Program-made: the position numbers and the translations under genes | Shown: positions 55,328 to 64,000 of the stretch, piece by piece | Layout: the number at the start of each line of letters is the position of its first letter | How positions within the stretch are numbered: the first letter of the stretch is position 1 | The notes under the pieces: model-generated | Databases searched by the model: none | What the model was told of the DNA's origin: nothing | What the model saw: only the letters and a program-made list of their open reading frames with translations | Assembly (NCBI RefSeq): GCF_021545845.1 | Contig: NZ_CP088923.1 | Span: 3,720,001 to 3,784,000, forward strand | Length of the DNA stretch: 64,000 nt | DNA from: Rhodanobacter thiooxydans | Lineage (GTDB): Bacteria > Pseudomonadota > Gammaproteobacteria > Xanthomonadales > Rhodanobacteraceae | Reading direction: 5' to 3'

Positions 55328-55900
55328 TCAGTCGTGCGGCTGCGCAACCACCTTGCGGATCGCTTCCACGAACTCGGGATCGAGCTTGCCGATCCGCGCA
55401 GTACGCGCGGCGATGCGACCGTCGGCGTCGAGCAGGATCAGTTCACTGGAGTGGTTGAATTCGCCGTCGGGCAGTTGCCGGTACTGCAGACCGAGCACGC
55501 CGGAGAGCTGGCGCACCTGCGCCGACTTGGCCCGCGCTAGCGTCCAGATGCGCGGATCCAGCTTGCGCTTCCCCGCATAGCTCTTCAGCGTGGCCACGTC
55601 GTCCCGCGCCGGGTCGAAGCTCACCGCCAGCAGGTCGATGCGCGCGCGGGTGGCCGGATCCAGCGCGTTGCGGGTCAGCCGCAGGCTGTCGATGATCATC
55701 GGACAGACCATCTGGCACGAGGTGTAGAACATCGTCACCAGCTGCGGCCGGCCGCGCCGCTCGGCCAGCGTCTGCTGGCGGCCGTCCTGGTCGGTCAGCT
55801 GCACCTTCAGGTTGTAGACGGAGTCGCCGGGCAGCGGCGTGGCCGCCCGGGCGCTGCCGAGCAGCAGGAGCATCGCGAACAGGGGCAACAGGCGTTTCAT
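55328..55900 (-). CDS. SCO1/SenC-family copper chaperone
   Basis: 190 residues; signal peptide ending SARA. Thioredoxin fold with copper ligands Cys62 and Cys66 in YTSCQMVCPMI and His in FNHSSELIL. Delivers copper or acts as thiol reductase for cuproenzymes. Follows nirV by 10 bases, so likely serves NirK copper loading or protection. ATG 55900 chosen over 55927. Confidence 0.9.
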   Translation of the reverse strand: MKRLLPLFAMLLLLGSARAATPLPGDSVYNLKVQLTDQDGRQQTLAERRGRPQLVTMFYTSCQMVCPMIIDSLRLTRNALDPATRARIDLLAVSFDPARDDVATLKSYAGKRKLDPRIWTLARAKSAQVRQLSGVLGLQYRQLPDGEFNHSSELILLDADGRIAARTARIGKLDPEFVEAIRKVVAQPHD

Positions 55901-55910
55901 GACGCGTTCC

Positions 55911-56675
55911 TCATTCGGGCTTCGCACAGCGGAAGCCCATGTTGTTGGTGGTGTCGGCGGCCTTCAGCGCGGAGAGCATGGCGATGCGCATCAGCACCGC
56001 GTAGTTCTCCTTCTCCTGCAGGCTGACCGCGCCGGCGCCACAGAACTTCAGCACGTCGGGATCGTTCTGGTCACGGCTGTCGCTGGCTACCAGCAGCGCA
56101 TTGAAGTCGTCCACCCACTCCCACACCGGCTTGGTGATGTCGCGCACGCCGTAGACGTTCGGCGCGCCGCCGACGTCCGACAGCGGCGCGCTGGACGGGC
56201 GCGAGTACCAGGACAACAGTTTCTCGCGCCAGGCCGGGTCGCTGCGCGCGTCGCGGCGGGTAGCGTCGGCCGCCGCCGCGTACTCCCACTCGTACCAGCT
56301 GGGCAGGCGCGCGCCTTCGCTCTCGCAGTACGCCCGGGCGGCGAACCAGCTGACCCTGGTCACCGGCTGTCTGGGCAACGCCTCGCTGCCCAGCGTGTCG
56401 GCACCGGCCCAGTGGCTGAGGTAGCGCCGGTCGGCGAGGATGCTGGCGACGCGGTCGCGCCGCCATTCGGGATAGGCCTTCACGAAGGCCAGGAATTCGG
56501 CATTGGTGACCGGCTCGGTGCGCAGGCGGAACGGTGCGATCTGCGCCGGCGCCGCCTTGCCGTCGGCCGGCAGCACGCTGGCGAAGCGCCCTCCCGGCAG
56601 GGCGGCGTAGTCCGCCGCCACTGCCGGCAGTACCAGTATCAGGCCGAGCAGGGCCAGTGCCAGACGGTTGCGCAT
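55911..56675 (-). CDS. nirV: NirV: formylglycine-generating-enzyme-like (SUMF1) protein
   Basis: 254 residues; signal peptide to AVA. SUMF1/FGE-sulfatase fold: PVTNAEFLAFVKAYPEWRRD, QPVTRVSWFAARAYCESEGARLPSWYEWEYAA, KPVWEWVDDFN and NNMGFRCAK. NirV proteins follow nirK in many denitrifiers; the biochemical role is unproven. The gene starts one base after the nirK stop. Confidence 0.88.
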   Translation of the reverse strand: MRNRLALALLGLILVLPAVAADYAALPGGRFASVLPADGKAAPAQIAPFRLRTEPVTNAEFLAFVKAYPEWRRDRVASILADRRYLSHWAGADTLGSEALPRQPVTRVSWFAARAYCESEGARLPSWYEWEYAAAADATRRDARSDPAWREKLLSWYSRPSSAPLSDVGGAPNVYGVRDITKPVWEWVDDFNALLVASDSRDQNDPDVLKFCGAGAVSLQEKENYAVLMRIAMLSALKAADTTNNMGFRCAKPE

Positions 56676-56676
56676 C

Positions 56677-58200
56677 TCAGTGCTCCGCGGTCGCCGCCGG
56701 GGTTACCGCGGCGCGTGCCTTGGCGACTTCTTCCTTGCTGATCTGCCCGCCCGGGTTGCCCCAGCTGTTCAGCACGTAGGTCAGGATGTTCGCCACCTCG
56801 TCGTCGGTCAGCTGCGCCATCGGCGGCATCACCGAGTCGTACTCGTGACCGTTCACCGTGACCTTGCCGGTCAGACCATGCGTCACGATGGTCATCGCCC
56901 GCTTCGGGTCGACCGCCAGGTAGTCCGACTTGGCCAGCGGCGGGAACACGTTCGCCAGGCCTTCGCCGTTCGCCTGGTGGCACACCGAGCAGGTGCCTGT
57001 GAACAGCTGCTTGCCCGCCGCGATCTGCTCCGCCTTGGTCAGCGTGCCGGCCGCATGCGCCTTCGCTGCCGTGGTCACCGCCTGCAGGTTCGGCTCCGAA
57101 CGGTCGCCCAGGTACACCGAGTCGACTTCCTTGCCCGAGTAGATCGTCTTGTCTTCCGGGCCGTCCACCTTGAGGATGCCCAACGCGCCCTTGTTGAATG
57201 CGCGGAAGATCGAGTGGTCGACCAGCACGTAGCTGCCCGGCACATCGGTGTGGAACTCCACCATCGCCGCACCGCCAGCCGGGATCAGCGTGGTCTGCAC
57301 GTTGTGCTGCGCCACCGTGCCGCCTTCGGGCTGCACCTTGTCGAAGATCTCGCCGATCACGTGGAAGCTCGATACCAGGTTCGGCCCGCCGTTGCCCACG
57401 AACAGGCGCACCGTCTGGTCGGTTTTCGCGGTCAGCGCGTTGTCGCCGGTCAGCGCCCCTTCCTTGCCGTTGAACAGCACGTAGGTCGGGTGCTCGTCGA
57501 TCGCCTTCTCCATATCGAACGGCTGGTGGCCCTTCTGCCGGTACTTGCCGGTGGTGTAGAAGTCGCCCTGCATCACGTAGTACTCGTGGTCGACCTTCGG
57601 CAACCCTTCCGGCGGCTCGACCAGGATCAGCCCGTACATGCCGTTGGCGATGTGCATGCCCACCGGCGCGGTGGCGCAGTGGTACACGTAGATGCCCTGG
57701 TTCAACGCCTTGAAGGTGAACTGCGAGGCGTGCCCCGGCGCAGTGAAGCTGGACGCCGCGCCACCGCCCGGCCCGGTCACCCCGTGCAGGTCGATGTTGT
57801 GCGGCATCTTGCTGTCCGGCGCGTTCTTCAGGTGGAACTCCACCGTGTCGCCCTGGCGCACGCGGATGAAGCTGCCCGGCACGGTGCCGCCGAAGGTCCA
57901 GAACGTGTAGCTGACGCCTTCGGAGATCGGCATCTCCTTCTCCACCACCTCCAGCTCGACGATCACCTTGGCCGGATGGTTGCGGTTGACCGGCGGCGGC
58001 ACGTGCGGCGGACTGGTCAGCACGGCGTGGATCGGCTCGCCCTGCGGCGGACCGAAGTCGCCGCGGGTGGCGGCGATCGCGGCGGGGCTGGAGCTGGCGT
58101 CAGCCTCCCCCACCGGCGATACCGCGGACGGCTTGCCGGAGCAGGCGGCCAGGGCCAGCATGGCGGCCGCGGCAACAGCGAGAAGCGGTGAACGTAGCAT
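56677..58200 (-). CDS. nirK: Copper nitrite reductase (class II, AniA-like) lipoprotein fused to cytochrome c
   Basis: 507 residues. Lipobox LALAAC (Cys20), so likely outer-membrane anchored. Two cupredoxin domains (about 75-370): PHNIDLHG gives His134, catalytic Asp137 and His139; His174/Cys175, His183 and Met188 in [18 protein letters not shown] are type 1 copper ligands in the short class II spacing; SSFHVIG gives the catalytic His. A C-terminal cytochrome c domain has CSVCH (Cys404, Cys407, His408) and Met in SVMPPM. Reduces nitrite to NO. FNR-type site upstream; nirV and sco follow. Confidence 0.97.
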   Translation of the reverse strand: MLRSPLLAVAAAAMLALAACSGKPSAVSPVGEADASSSPAAIAATRGDFGPPQGEPIHAVLTSPPHVPPPVNRNHPAKVIVELEVVEKEMPISEGVSYTFWTFGGTVPGSFIRVRQGDTVEFHLKNAPDSKMPHNIDLHGVTGPGGGAASSFTAPGHASQFTFKALNQGIYVYHCATAPVGMHIANGMYGLILVEPPEGLPKVDHEYYVMQGDFYTTGKYRQKGHQPFDMEKAIDEHPTYVLFNGKEGALTGDNALTAKTDQTVRLFVGNGGPNLVSSFHVIGEIFDKVQPEGGTVAQHNVQTTLIPAGGAAMVEFHTDVPGSYVLVDHSIFRAFNKGALGILKVDGPEDKTIYSGKEVDSVYLGDRSEPNLQAVTTAAKAHAAGTLTKAEQIAAGKQLFTGTCSVCHQANGEGLANVFPPLAKSDYLAVDPKRAMTIVTHGLTGKVTVNGHEYDSVMPPMAQLTDDEVANILTYVLNSWGNPGGQISKEEVAKARAAVTPAATAEH

Positions 58201-58257
58201 GGGCGGTCTCCGTGAATTCTTGCGAATCCTAGCCTAGGCGATCGCCCAATGGGGCGT

Positions 58258-58271
58258 CTGACCTGGGTCAA
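58258..58271. promoter_or_regulatory. FNR/Anr-type site for nirK
   Basis: CTGAC-CTGG-GTCAA. Leftward, TAGGCT (58236-58231) begins after 21 bases; predicted start near 58223, leader about 23 bases to ATG 58200. Confidence 0.65.
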
Positions 58272-58319
58272 GCCGGAGTTCGCCGGAACCGCACTGCGTC
58301 ACCCTGCCGCGGCACGCCC

Positions 58320-59570
58320 TTACCCGGGCTTGCCGTCCGCCCGCGGGGTCAGGTAGATCCATGCCGAGCGCAACACCCACGGCAGGAACGCCAGCAGCCA
58401 GCCGTAGGCGGCGATCACCAGCCACAGGTAGACATCCCCGCCCAGCTCGGCACGGATGCGCAGCAGCGCCACCACCTGCAGCAGGGCGAAGCACAGCCAG
58501 GCCACCGCGCCCATCTGCAGTGGCCGACCGGAATGGCCCTGGGTCACCCGGGTCACCATCGCCACCAGCATCGAGCCGAAGAAGCCGATGCCCAGCGCAT
58601 GCAGCGGCGCGCGGCCGAGGATCAGATGCCCGCTGGTCGCGTACGCCACGTCCTGCACCGCGTAGAGCACGAACGCCACCGGCAGCCATGCGAACGCCAG
58701 GTGCAGCACGGCCAGGATGCCCGGGTGCATGGCTTTCCATGGCCGCCAGGTCAGCGAGTGCCACGCAAACACCAGCGCCAGCGGCAGGTCGACCAGCCAC
58801 AGCCAGCCCAGCGCGCCGCGCCATTCCAGCAACAGGTGCGCCAGCAGCAGCACCCACACCACCGGCATGCTCCAGTCCGGGCGGATCACCTCGTAGCCTT
58901 TCACCATGTTGCCGGTGAAGAACGGAAGCATGCGGTGCATCACCGTGAAATAGATCGGCAGCAGCAGGCCGTAAGTACCCAGCTTGATCGCCAGCAAGGC
59001 GCAATCCTCCGGCGCGCCGAACAGGTAGGCCAGGAACACCGCCAGCCCCACGCAACCCAGGCTCAACGCCATCAGGCAGGAACGCGCATGGCCCTTGCGC
59101 TCGGCCACCGAGGCGCGCAGCACCCCGCCCAGCGTCCACACGCCGACCAGGTAGCCGACCAGCATCACCGCGATGCCCAGCTTCAGCAGCCACGGCAGGT
59201 CGAGCAGGCCGACGTTCGCCAGCACGTAGCCGCCGAACACGCAGCCGGCCACCGGCAGGTAGCGCGTCCACGGCAGATCGGGCCGGCCCAGCCAGCGCGG
59301 GAAGGTGGTCATCAGGAAGCCGAACATGAACAGCGGGAACAGGCCGTACTGGATCAGCATCGCGTGCGCCCAACCGGGCGGTATCGACGGCTGCGGCCAG
59401 CCGGCCAGGCCGAAGCGCATCCAGGTCAGCTCCACCGCCCACCAGGTCATGCTGAGCAACACCGCGACGGTGCCGGCCAGAAACAGCGGCCGATGCGGCG
59501 CGGAAGCCAGCAGCGCCGTCAGCTGTGCCGGTGCGACCACTTCCGCCGCGGGAGATCGTGATTCAGCCAT
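58320..59570 (-). CDS. nnrS: NnrS family haem/copper membrane protein
   Basis: 416 residues, about twelve helices, with ALGIGFFGSMLVAMVTRVTQGHSGRPL, the NnrS signature. Known members bind haem and copper and protect against NO stress. Separated from nirK by its promoter region. No sign of truncation. Confidence 0.93.
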   Translation of the reverse strand: MAESRSPAAEVVAPAQLTALLASAPHRPLFLAGTVAVLLSMTWWAVELTWMRFGLAGWPQPSIPPGWAHAMLIQYGLFPLFMFGFLMTTFPRWLGRPDLPWTRYLPVAGCVFGGYVLANVGLLDLPWLLKLGIAVMLVGYLVGVWTLGGVLRASVAERKGHARSCLMALSLGCVGLAVFLAYLFGAPEDCALLAIKLGTYGLLLPIYFTVMHRMLPFFTGNMVKGYEVIRPDWSMPVVWVLLLAHLLLEWRGALGWLWLVDLPLALVFAWHSLTWRPWKAMHPGILAVLHLAFAWLPVAFVLYAVQDVAYATSGHLILGRAPLHALGIGFFGSMLVAMVTRVTQGHSGRPLQMGAVAWLCFALLQVVALLRIRAELGGDVYLWLVIAAYGWLLAFLPWVLRSAWIYLTPRADGKPG

Positions 59571-59631
59571 GCCGATGCCAACTCGAACGAGAATGATTCA
59601 CCATGGTGGCAGGTTAGCACCCACACGGACA

Positions 59632-59645
59632 CTGATCTGGGTCAG
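59632..59645. promoter_or_regulatory. FNR/Anr-type site for nnrS
   Basis: CTGAT-CTGG-GTCAG, centre 68 bases before ATG 59570. The -10 is weak (CACCAT after 23 bases). Confidence 0.55.
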
Positions 59646-59668
59646 CCACCCGGAGTGCCTCGCGGTGC

Positions 59669-60430
59669 TCACTCCGGCAGCAGCGCCTGGCCGATCTCGC
59701 GCAGCTTCTTGGGATTCAGCAGCTCCAGTTCGCGCCCTTCGATCTCGATCAGCTTCTGGCTGCGGAAGCGGCTGAGCACGCGGCTGACGGTTTCCGCGGC
59801 CAGGCGCAGGTAGTTGGCGATGTCGCCGCGCGACATGCTGAGATGAAAGCGCGTGCCAGAGAAGCCACGCACGGCGTAGCGGCCAGCCAGGTCCATCAGG
59901 AATGCGGCGACGCGCTCGTCGGCGCTGTGGTCGCCGGCCAGCAGGCTGGCGGTGCCCAGCTCCTTGCTCAGCATGCGGAACAGGTGCTGCTGCACGGCAG
60001 GAATGCGCGAGGCCAGCGCGCTCATCGCGGGGAACGAGAAGCGGCAGAAGTAGGCGGTATCCAGCGCCACCGCGTCGCAGGGGAAATGCTCGGGGTAGAT
60101 CGCGTTGAGGCCGATCACCTCGCCGGGCAGGTAGAAGCCCAGCACTTGCTCGCGGCCTTCCTTGTCGACCATGCGGGTTTTCACCGTACCCGCCCGCACG
60201 GCGAAGATCGCGCGGAACGGATCGCCGGTGCGGAAGATGTGCTCGCCGGCGCGGAACGGGCCCACGTGTTCGACCAGGCATTGCAGCTCGGCCAGCTCCG
60301 GCTTGTCGTAGCCGGCCGCGATGCACGCGCTGGAGAACGCGCAGGTGCCGCAGAAGCGCGTCTCGTCGCCGTCGTCGACAATCGGGCTGGGCGGCTCGGG
60401 CAGACGACCTGCCAGGGGCTTGGATTGCAT
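59669..60430 (-). CDS. anr: FNR/Anr-type oxygen-sensing transcription regulator
   Basis: 253 residues from ATG 60430. The oxygen-labile [4Fe-4S] cluster ligands are present: Cys27, Cys30 and Cys36 in FCGTCAFSSAC, plus Cys129 (AYFCRF, aligned with E. coli Cys122). CRP-like effector fold, then HTH MSRGDIANYLRLAAETVSRV with the E-xx-SR reading head that recognises TTGAT. So it is FNR/Anr, not the cysteine-free Dnr. It probably acts on the FNR-type sites at 53-62 kb. Confidence 0.93.
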   Translation of the reverse strand: MQSKPLAGRLPEPPSPIVDDGDETRFCGTCAFSSACIAAGYDKPELAELQCLVEHVGPFRAGEHIFRTGDPFRAIFAVRAGTVKTRMVDKEGREQVLGFYLPGEVIGLNAIYPEHFPCDAVALDTAYFCRFSFPAMSALASRIPAVQQHLFRMLSKELGTASLLAGDHSADERVAAFLMDLAGRYAVRGFSGTRFHLSMSRGDIANYLRLAAETVSRVLSRFRSQKLIEIEGRELELLNPKKLREIGQALLPE

Positions 60431-60465
60431 GATGGTGATGGGCTGCCGGATTGGGGCTGCGTGGA

Positions 60466-61866
60466 TCAGATCACGCGCGAGTAGCGTGGGGCCTGTGCCG
60501 CGTCGTCCAGGTAGGCGTCGAAGCACATGGCGATGATACGCAACAGCAGCCGTCCCCGCGAGGTGACCCGGATCTCGCGTGGATTTTCCGTGACCAGCCC
60601 ATCCTCGACCAGCGGCACCAGGCGCTGCCGCTCGCGTGCGAAGTATTCGTCGAACAGCAACCGGTGGCGCGCGCCGAACGCCTGCTTGTCCACGCTGCCG
60701 TGGCACATCAATTCGTTGATCAGTTCGCGCCGGATCAGGTCGTCCTCGTCCAGCTGCAGCCCGCGCATCAGCGGCAGGCGGCCGGCGTCCAGCGTTGCGT
60801 AGTAGCCGATCAGGTCACGCGCGTTCTGGCTGTAGCTGTCGCCGATGCGGCCGATCGCGCTGACGCCGAGGCCGACGATGTCGCAGTCGCCGTGCGTCGA
60901 ATAGCCCTGGAAGTTGCGTTGCAGCGTGCCGGCGCGCTGCGCCAGCACCAGCTCGTCGCTGGCCTTGGCGAAGTGGTCCATGCCGATGTAGACGTAACCG
61001 GCCGCCGACAGATGTTCCAGCGCACGGCCGAACAGCGCCAGCCGGGTGGTCGCGTCGGGCAGGTCGGCGGCCTCGATCTGCCGCTGCGCCTTGAACATCT
61101 CCGGCAGGTGAGCGTAGCCGTACACCGCCACGCGGTCCGGGTTCAGCGCCACCACCTGGTCCAGCGTGCGGCTGAAGCCGTCGACGCTCTGGAACGGCAG
61201 GCCGTAGATCAGGTCGACGCTGGCCGAGCGGAAACCCGAGGCCCGCGCCGCCTCGATCACCTCGCGGGTCTGCTCGAAGCTCTGGATCCGGTTCACCGCC
61301 TTCTGCACCACTGGGTCGAAATCCTGGATGCCCACCGAGATGCGGTTGAAGCCCAGCTCGCCCATGGCGCGGATGTAGGCGGCGTCGGCGAAGCGTGGGT
61401 CGATTTCGATGCCGTACTCGCGGTCTGCCGCGTGACTGAAGCTGAAATGCCGCGCCAGCGACTCCAGCAGCTCGCCCATGTGCGCGGTGTCGAGGAAGTT
61501 CGGCGTGCCGCCGCCGAAGTGCAGCTGGCGCACCGGGCGGTCGCGGTCGAACAGCGGCGCGATCAGCTCGATCTCGCGGTACAGCCGTTCCAGGTAGCGG
61601 TCGGCCTGGGTTACGTCGCGGGTGATCACCCGGTTGCAGCCGCAGTAGAAGCACGGGCTCATGCAGAACGGCACGTGCACGTACACCGACAGCGGGCGCG
61701 GGATCGGCTCCTCGTTGGAAGCGCGGATCACCGCACGCAGGGCCGCCTCGTCGAACTCGGCCTTGAAGTGCGGCGCGGTCGGGTAGCTGGTGTAGCGCGG
61801 CCCGGCCACGTCGTAGCGGGCGATCAGCGCCGGGTCGAATTCAGGAGGAACGATGGGAATGGCCAT
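60466..61866 (-). CDS. hemN: Oxygen-independent coproporphyrinogen III dehydrogenase
   Basis: 466 residues. Radical SAM cluster Cys68, Cys72 and Cys75 (CMSPCFYC, then Gly-Cys77), GGGTPNFL, EIDPRF and GIQDFDP. Makes protoporphyrinogen IX without oxygen, supplying haem under denitrifying growth. Its FNR-type promoter places the start at or next to the ATG (see regulatory entry). Ends 35 bases before anr. Confidence 0.96.
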   Translation of the reverse strand: MAIPIVPPEFDPALIARYDVAGPRYTSYPTAPHFKAEFDEAALRAVIRASNEEPIPRPLSVYVHVPFCMSPCFYCGCNRVITRDVTQADRYLERLYREIELIAPLFDRDRPVRQLHFGGGTPNFLDTAHMGELLESLARHFSFSHAADREYGIEIDPRFADAAYIRAMGELGFNRISVGIQDFDPVVQKAVNRIQSFEQTREVIEAARASGFRSASVDLIYGLPFQSVDGFSRTLDQVVALNPDRVAVYGYAHLPEMFKAQRQIEAADLPDATTRLALFGRALEHLSAAGYVYIGMDHFAKASDELVLAQRAGTLQRNFQGYSTHGDCDIVGLGVSAIGRIGDSYSQNARDLIGYYATLDAGRLPLMRGLQLDEDDLIRRELINELMCHGSVDKQAFGARHRLLFDEYFARERQRLVPLVEDGLVTENPREIRVTSRGRLLLRIIAMCFDAYLDDAAQAPRYSRVI

Positions 61867-61901
61867 GTTGCGGAGTCTGTCGGTGAGCTTGCCAGCATGC
61901 C

Positions 61902-61915
61902 TTGATCCGGGTCAA
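61902..61915. promoter_or_regulatory. FNR/Anr-type site for hemN, apparently leaderless
   Basis: TTGAT-CCGG-GTCAA. Leftward, CAGACT (61879-61874) follows after exactly 22 bases; seven bases later comes the ATG at 61866, so the mRNA would begin at or within one base of the start codon. Confidence 0.65.
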
Positions 61916-61961
61916 TTCACACGCCGGTCGCGACGACCTGCCGCAGCACCGGCGATGCGCC

Positions 61962-62948
61962 TCAGCGCCGGTACGCTTCGATCCGCTGCTCGATGGCGCC
62001 GAAGATCGAGGCGCCGGCGGCGTCGGTGACGTCGATCTTCAGGCGGTCGCCGAACTTCAGGAACGGCGTGCTCGGGTGGCCGTCGCGTAGGGTTTCCACC
62101 GTGCGCTGCTCGGCCAGGCAGGAAGCGCCCTTGCCGGTGTCCTGGTTGGCGATGGTGCCGGAACCGACGATGGTGCCGGCGGTGAGCGGGCGGGTTTTCG
62201 CCACATGCGCCACCAGTTCGGCGAACGAAAACTGCATGTCCACGCCGCATTCGGCCTCGCCGAACCAGGCGCCGTTCAGCCAGGTGCGCATCGGCAGGTG
62301 CAGCTTGTCGCCGGCCCACGCGTCGCCCAGTTCGTCCGGCGTCGCCAGCACCGGCGACAGCGCCGAGCGCGGTTTGCTCTGCAGGAAGCCGAAGCCCTTG
62401 GCCAGCTCACCGGGGATCAGCCCGCGCAGGCTGACGTCGTTGACCAGCCCGACCAGCTGGATGTGCGCGGAAGCCTCGCCCGGCGTGACTGCCATCGGCA
62501 CGTCGTCGGTGACCACCACCACCTCGGCTTCCAGATCGATGCCGTAACCCTCGCTGGGTACAACGACCGGATCGCGCGGGCTGAGAAAGCCGGCGCTAGT
62601 GGCCTGGTACATCAGCGGGTCGGTGTAGAACGAGGCCGGCACCTCGGCGCCACGCGCGCGACGCACGCGCTCGACGTGCGGCAGGTAGGCCGAGCCGTCG
62701 ACGAACTCGTAGGCGCGCGGCAGCGGCGAGGCCAGCGCGGCCATGTCCAGCGCGAACGCGCCGGCGGCACCGCCGGCATTCAATTCCTCGGACAGCGCAT
62801 TGAGCCGCGGCGCCGCATTCGACCAGTCGTCCAGCGCCGCCTGCAGCGTCGGCGCGATACCGGCCGCCTTCACCGCGCAGGAAAGATCGCGGCTGACCAC
62901 CACCAGCGTGCCGTCGCGGCCGCCGTCCTTGAGAGTTCCGAGCTTCAT
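61962..62948 (-). CDS. Fumarylacetoacetate hydrolase family protein
   Basis: 328 residues. FAH-fold metal site DLEAEVVVVTDDV, then IQLVGLVNDVSLRGL and GFGFLQSKPRSALSPVL and GSGTIANQD. Lies 37 bases after hmgA, so probably the last step of tyrosine breakdown, fumarylacetoacetate to fumarate and acetoacetate (or maleylacetoacetate handling). The larger FAH family has varied substrates, so activity is by context. Confidence 0.88.
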   Translation of the reverse strand: MKLGTLKDGGRDGTLVVVSRDLSCAVKAAGIAPTLQAALDDWSNAAPRLNALSEELNAGGAAGAFALDMAALASPLPRAYEFVDGSAYLPHVERVRRARGAEVPASFYTDPLMYQATSAGFLSPRDPVVVPSEGYGIDLEAEVVVVTDDVPMAVTPGEASAHIQLVGLVNDVSLRGLIPGELAKGFGFLQSKPRSALSPVLATPDELGDAWAGDKLHLPMRTWLNGAWFGEAECGVDMQFSFAELVAHVAKTRPLTAGTIVGSGTIANQDTGKGASCLAEQRTVETLRDGHPSTPFLKFGDRLKIDVTDAAGASIFGAIEQRIEAYRR

Positions 62949-62985
62949 CGTGTCGCCTTGTGCCTGCTGCGTGGAGGGATCGCCG

Positions 62986-64000
62986 TCACGGCGCGAAGTG
63001 CTTGCCGATATCCTGCCAGCATCGGTAGTAGTCGTGCTGCAACTGCGGCGCGTCCAGCGCCTGCCGCGTGGGGCGGATCACCTTGCGCGTCTCGAACATG
63101 AAGGCCATGGTGCCGCCGATCACGTCCGGCTTCGACAGGTCGGCCTGCGAGGCCTTCTCGAACGTGGCTGCGTCCGGGCCGTGAGCGCTCATGCAATTGT
63201 GCAGCGAGGCGCCGCCAGGCACGAAACCCTCGGCCTTGGCGTCGTACACGCCGGCGATCAGGCCCATGAACTCGCTGGCCACGTTGCGGTGGAACCACGG
63301 CGGGCGGAAGGTGTGCTGCGCCACCAGCCAGCGCGGCGGGAAGATCGCGAAATCCATGTTGGCCGTGCCGGGCGTGTCGCTGGCCGAGGTCAGCACGGTG
63401 AAGATGCACGGATCGGGATGGTCGACGCTGATCGAGCCGATGGTGTTGAAGCGGCGCAGGTCGTACTTGTACGGCGCATAGTTGCCGTGCCAGGCCACCA
63501 CGTCCAGCGGCGAGTGGCGGATCGACGCGCTCCACAATGCACCCTGGAATTTCGTCACCAGCTCGAACGCGCCTTCGATGTCCTCCCAGGCGGCGTGCGG
63601 GGTGAGAAAGTCGCGCGCGTGGGCCAGCCCGTTCGAGCCGATCGGGCCGAGCTCCGGCAGGCGCAGCAGTGCGCCGAAGTTCTCGCAGACGTAACCTCGG
63701 GCCACTCCTGCGCTTTCGGCGCCCGTGACACTCGCACTTCCATGTGCGTCGGCCGCTCCCTCGGGCAGCTCGACGCGGAAGCGCACGCCGCGCGGGATCA
63801 CCGCGATCTCCTGCGGCTCGATCTCGACCACGCCCAGCTCGGTGGTCAGATGCAGCCGACCCTGCTGCGGCACGATCAGCAGCTCGCCGTCGGCGTTGCA
63901 GAAGAAGCGGCCCTGCATCGAGCGGTTGGCCGCGTAGAGGTGGATGCCGATGCCGCCCTGCTCGGCCGCGCCGCCGTTGCCGGCGATCGTCACCAGGCCA
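62986..64000 (-). CDS. hmgA: Homogentisate 1,2-dioxygenase, N-terminus beyond window
   Basis: 338 residues visible, out of about 430-440 normally; the frame is open to the window edge, so the start is missing. [28 protein letters not shown], then [16 protein letters not shown] (iron His and Glu) and [20 protein letters not shown] (the second His). Opens the ring of homogentisate in tyrosine catabolism. Confidence 0.95.
   Translation of the reverse strand, partial: GLVTIAGNGGAAEQGGIGIHLYAANRSMQGRFFCNADGELLIVPQQGRLHLTTELGVVEIEPQEIAVIPRGVRFRVELPEGAADAHGSASVTGAESAGVARGYVCENFGALLRLPELGPIGSNGLAHARDFLTPHAAWEDIEGAFELVTKFQGALWSASIRHSPLDVVAWHGNYAPYKYDLRRFNTIGSISVDHPDPCIFTVLTSASDTPGTANMDFAIFPPRWLVAQHTFRPPWFHRNVASEFMGLIAGVYDAKAEGFVPGGASLHNCMSAHGPDAATFEKASQADLSKPDVIGGTMAFMFETRKVIRPTRQALDAPQLQHDYYRCWQDIGKHFAP

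Noticed and set aside
60455..60475. FNR-box before anr (GTGATCTGATCCAC read leftward)
   Set aside because: Only the left half matches TTGAT; the right half fails, and it overlaps the end of hemN.

Overview
The window is GC-rich chromosomal DNA with dense, short-spaced genes. Gene content points to a denitrifying gammaproteobacterium of the Xanthomonadales, most likely Rhodanobacteraceae (Rhodanobacter-like). The signs are a Clp/CRP regulator next to speD, trpGDC on the same strand near them, class II NirK fused to cytochrome c, an FNR/Anr regulator and many REP-type palindromes. The genus is inference; no rRNA is present to confirm it.

Layout. 1-5.1 kb: end of a GAF protein, a Ser/Thr kinase with TPRs, a NarX-like histidine kinase and a NarL-like regulator, joined by ATGA overlaps. 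5.1-11.8 kb: a 2OG-Fe(II) oxygenase, speD, clp, a TauE/SafE transporter, a HAD phosphatase and trpC-trpD-trpG. 11.9-31 kb: a large locus whose products together could degrade and consume peptidoglycan peptides. On the minus strand it has a DUF819 transporter, NlpC/P60 peptidase, L-Ala-D/L-Glu epimerase, RpiR regulator, L,D-transpeptidase-like protein and dicarboxylate/amino-acid symporter. Divergently on the plus strand it has a transglutaminase, TonB-dependent receptor, DAP decarboxylase, M19 dipeptidase, two serine beta-lactamase-fold hydrolases, a VanX-type D-Ala-D-Ala dipeptidase and a lipoprotein amidase. A perfect palindrome lies between the two arms. 31-37 kb: a CzcCBA-type metal efflux operon. 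37-42 kb: trpE and a two-component system. 42-42.7 kb: an FNR-box, two small ORFs, a terminator and a candidate structured RNA. 42.7-52.7 kb: central carbon genes (rpe, tkt, class I fba, pyk, gapA) with two tandem outer-membrane barrels. 52.8-61.9 kb: a denitrification and redox block (fdxA, azurin, truncated haemoglobin, tpx, CopD-like, SCO, nirV, nirK, nnrS, anr, hemN). 62-64 kb: tyrosine/homogentisate catabolism (fumarylacetoacetase family, hmgA cut by the window end).

How it fits together. Five promoters in the last block carry a closely similar FNR/Anr dyad (YTGAY-CTGG/CCGG-RTCAR). In four of them a YAGRMT-like -10 element lies 21-22 bases away; the fifth (nnrS) has only a weak match. 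The anr gene inside the block may therefore control it. The peptidoglycan-peptide locus separates trpE from trpGDC by about 25 kb. Repeats appear to have inserted in frame into the signal-peptide regions of two of its genes.
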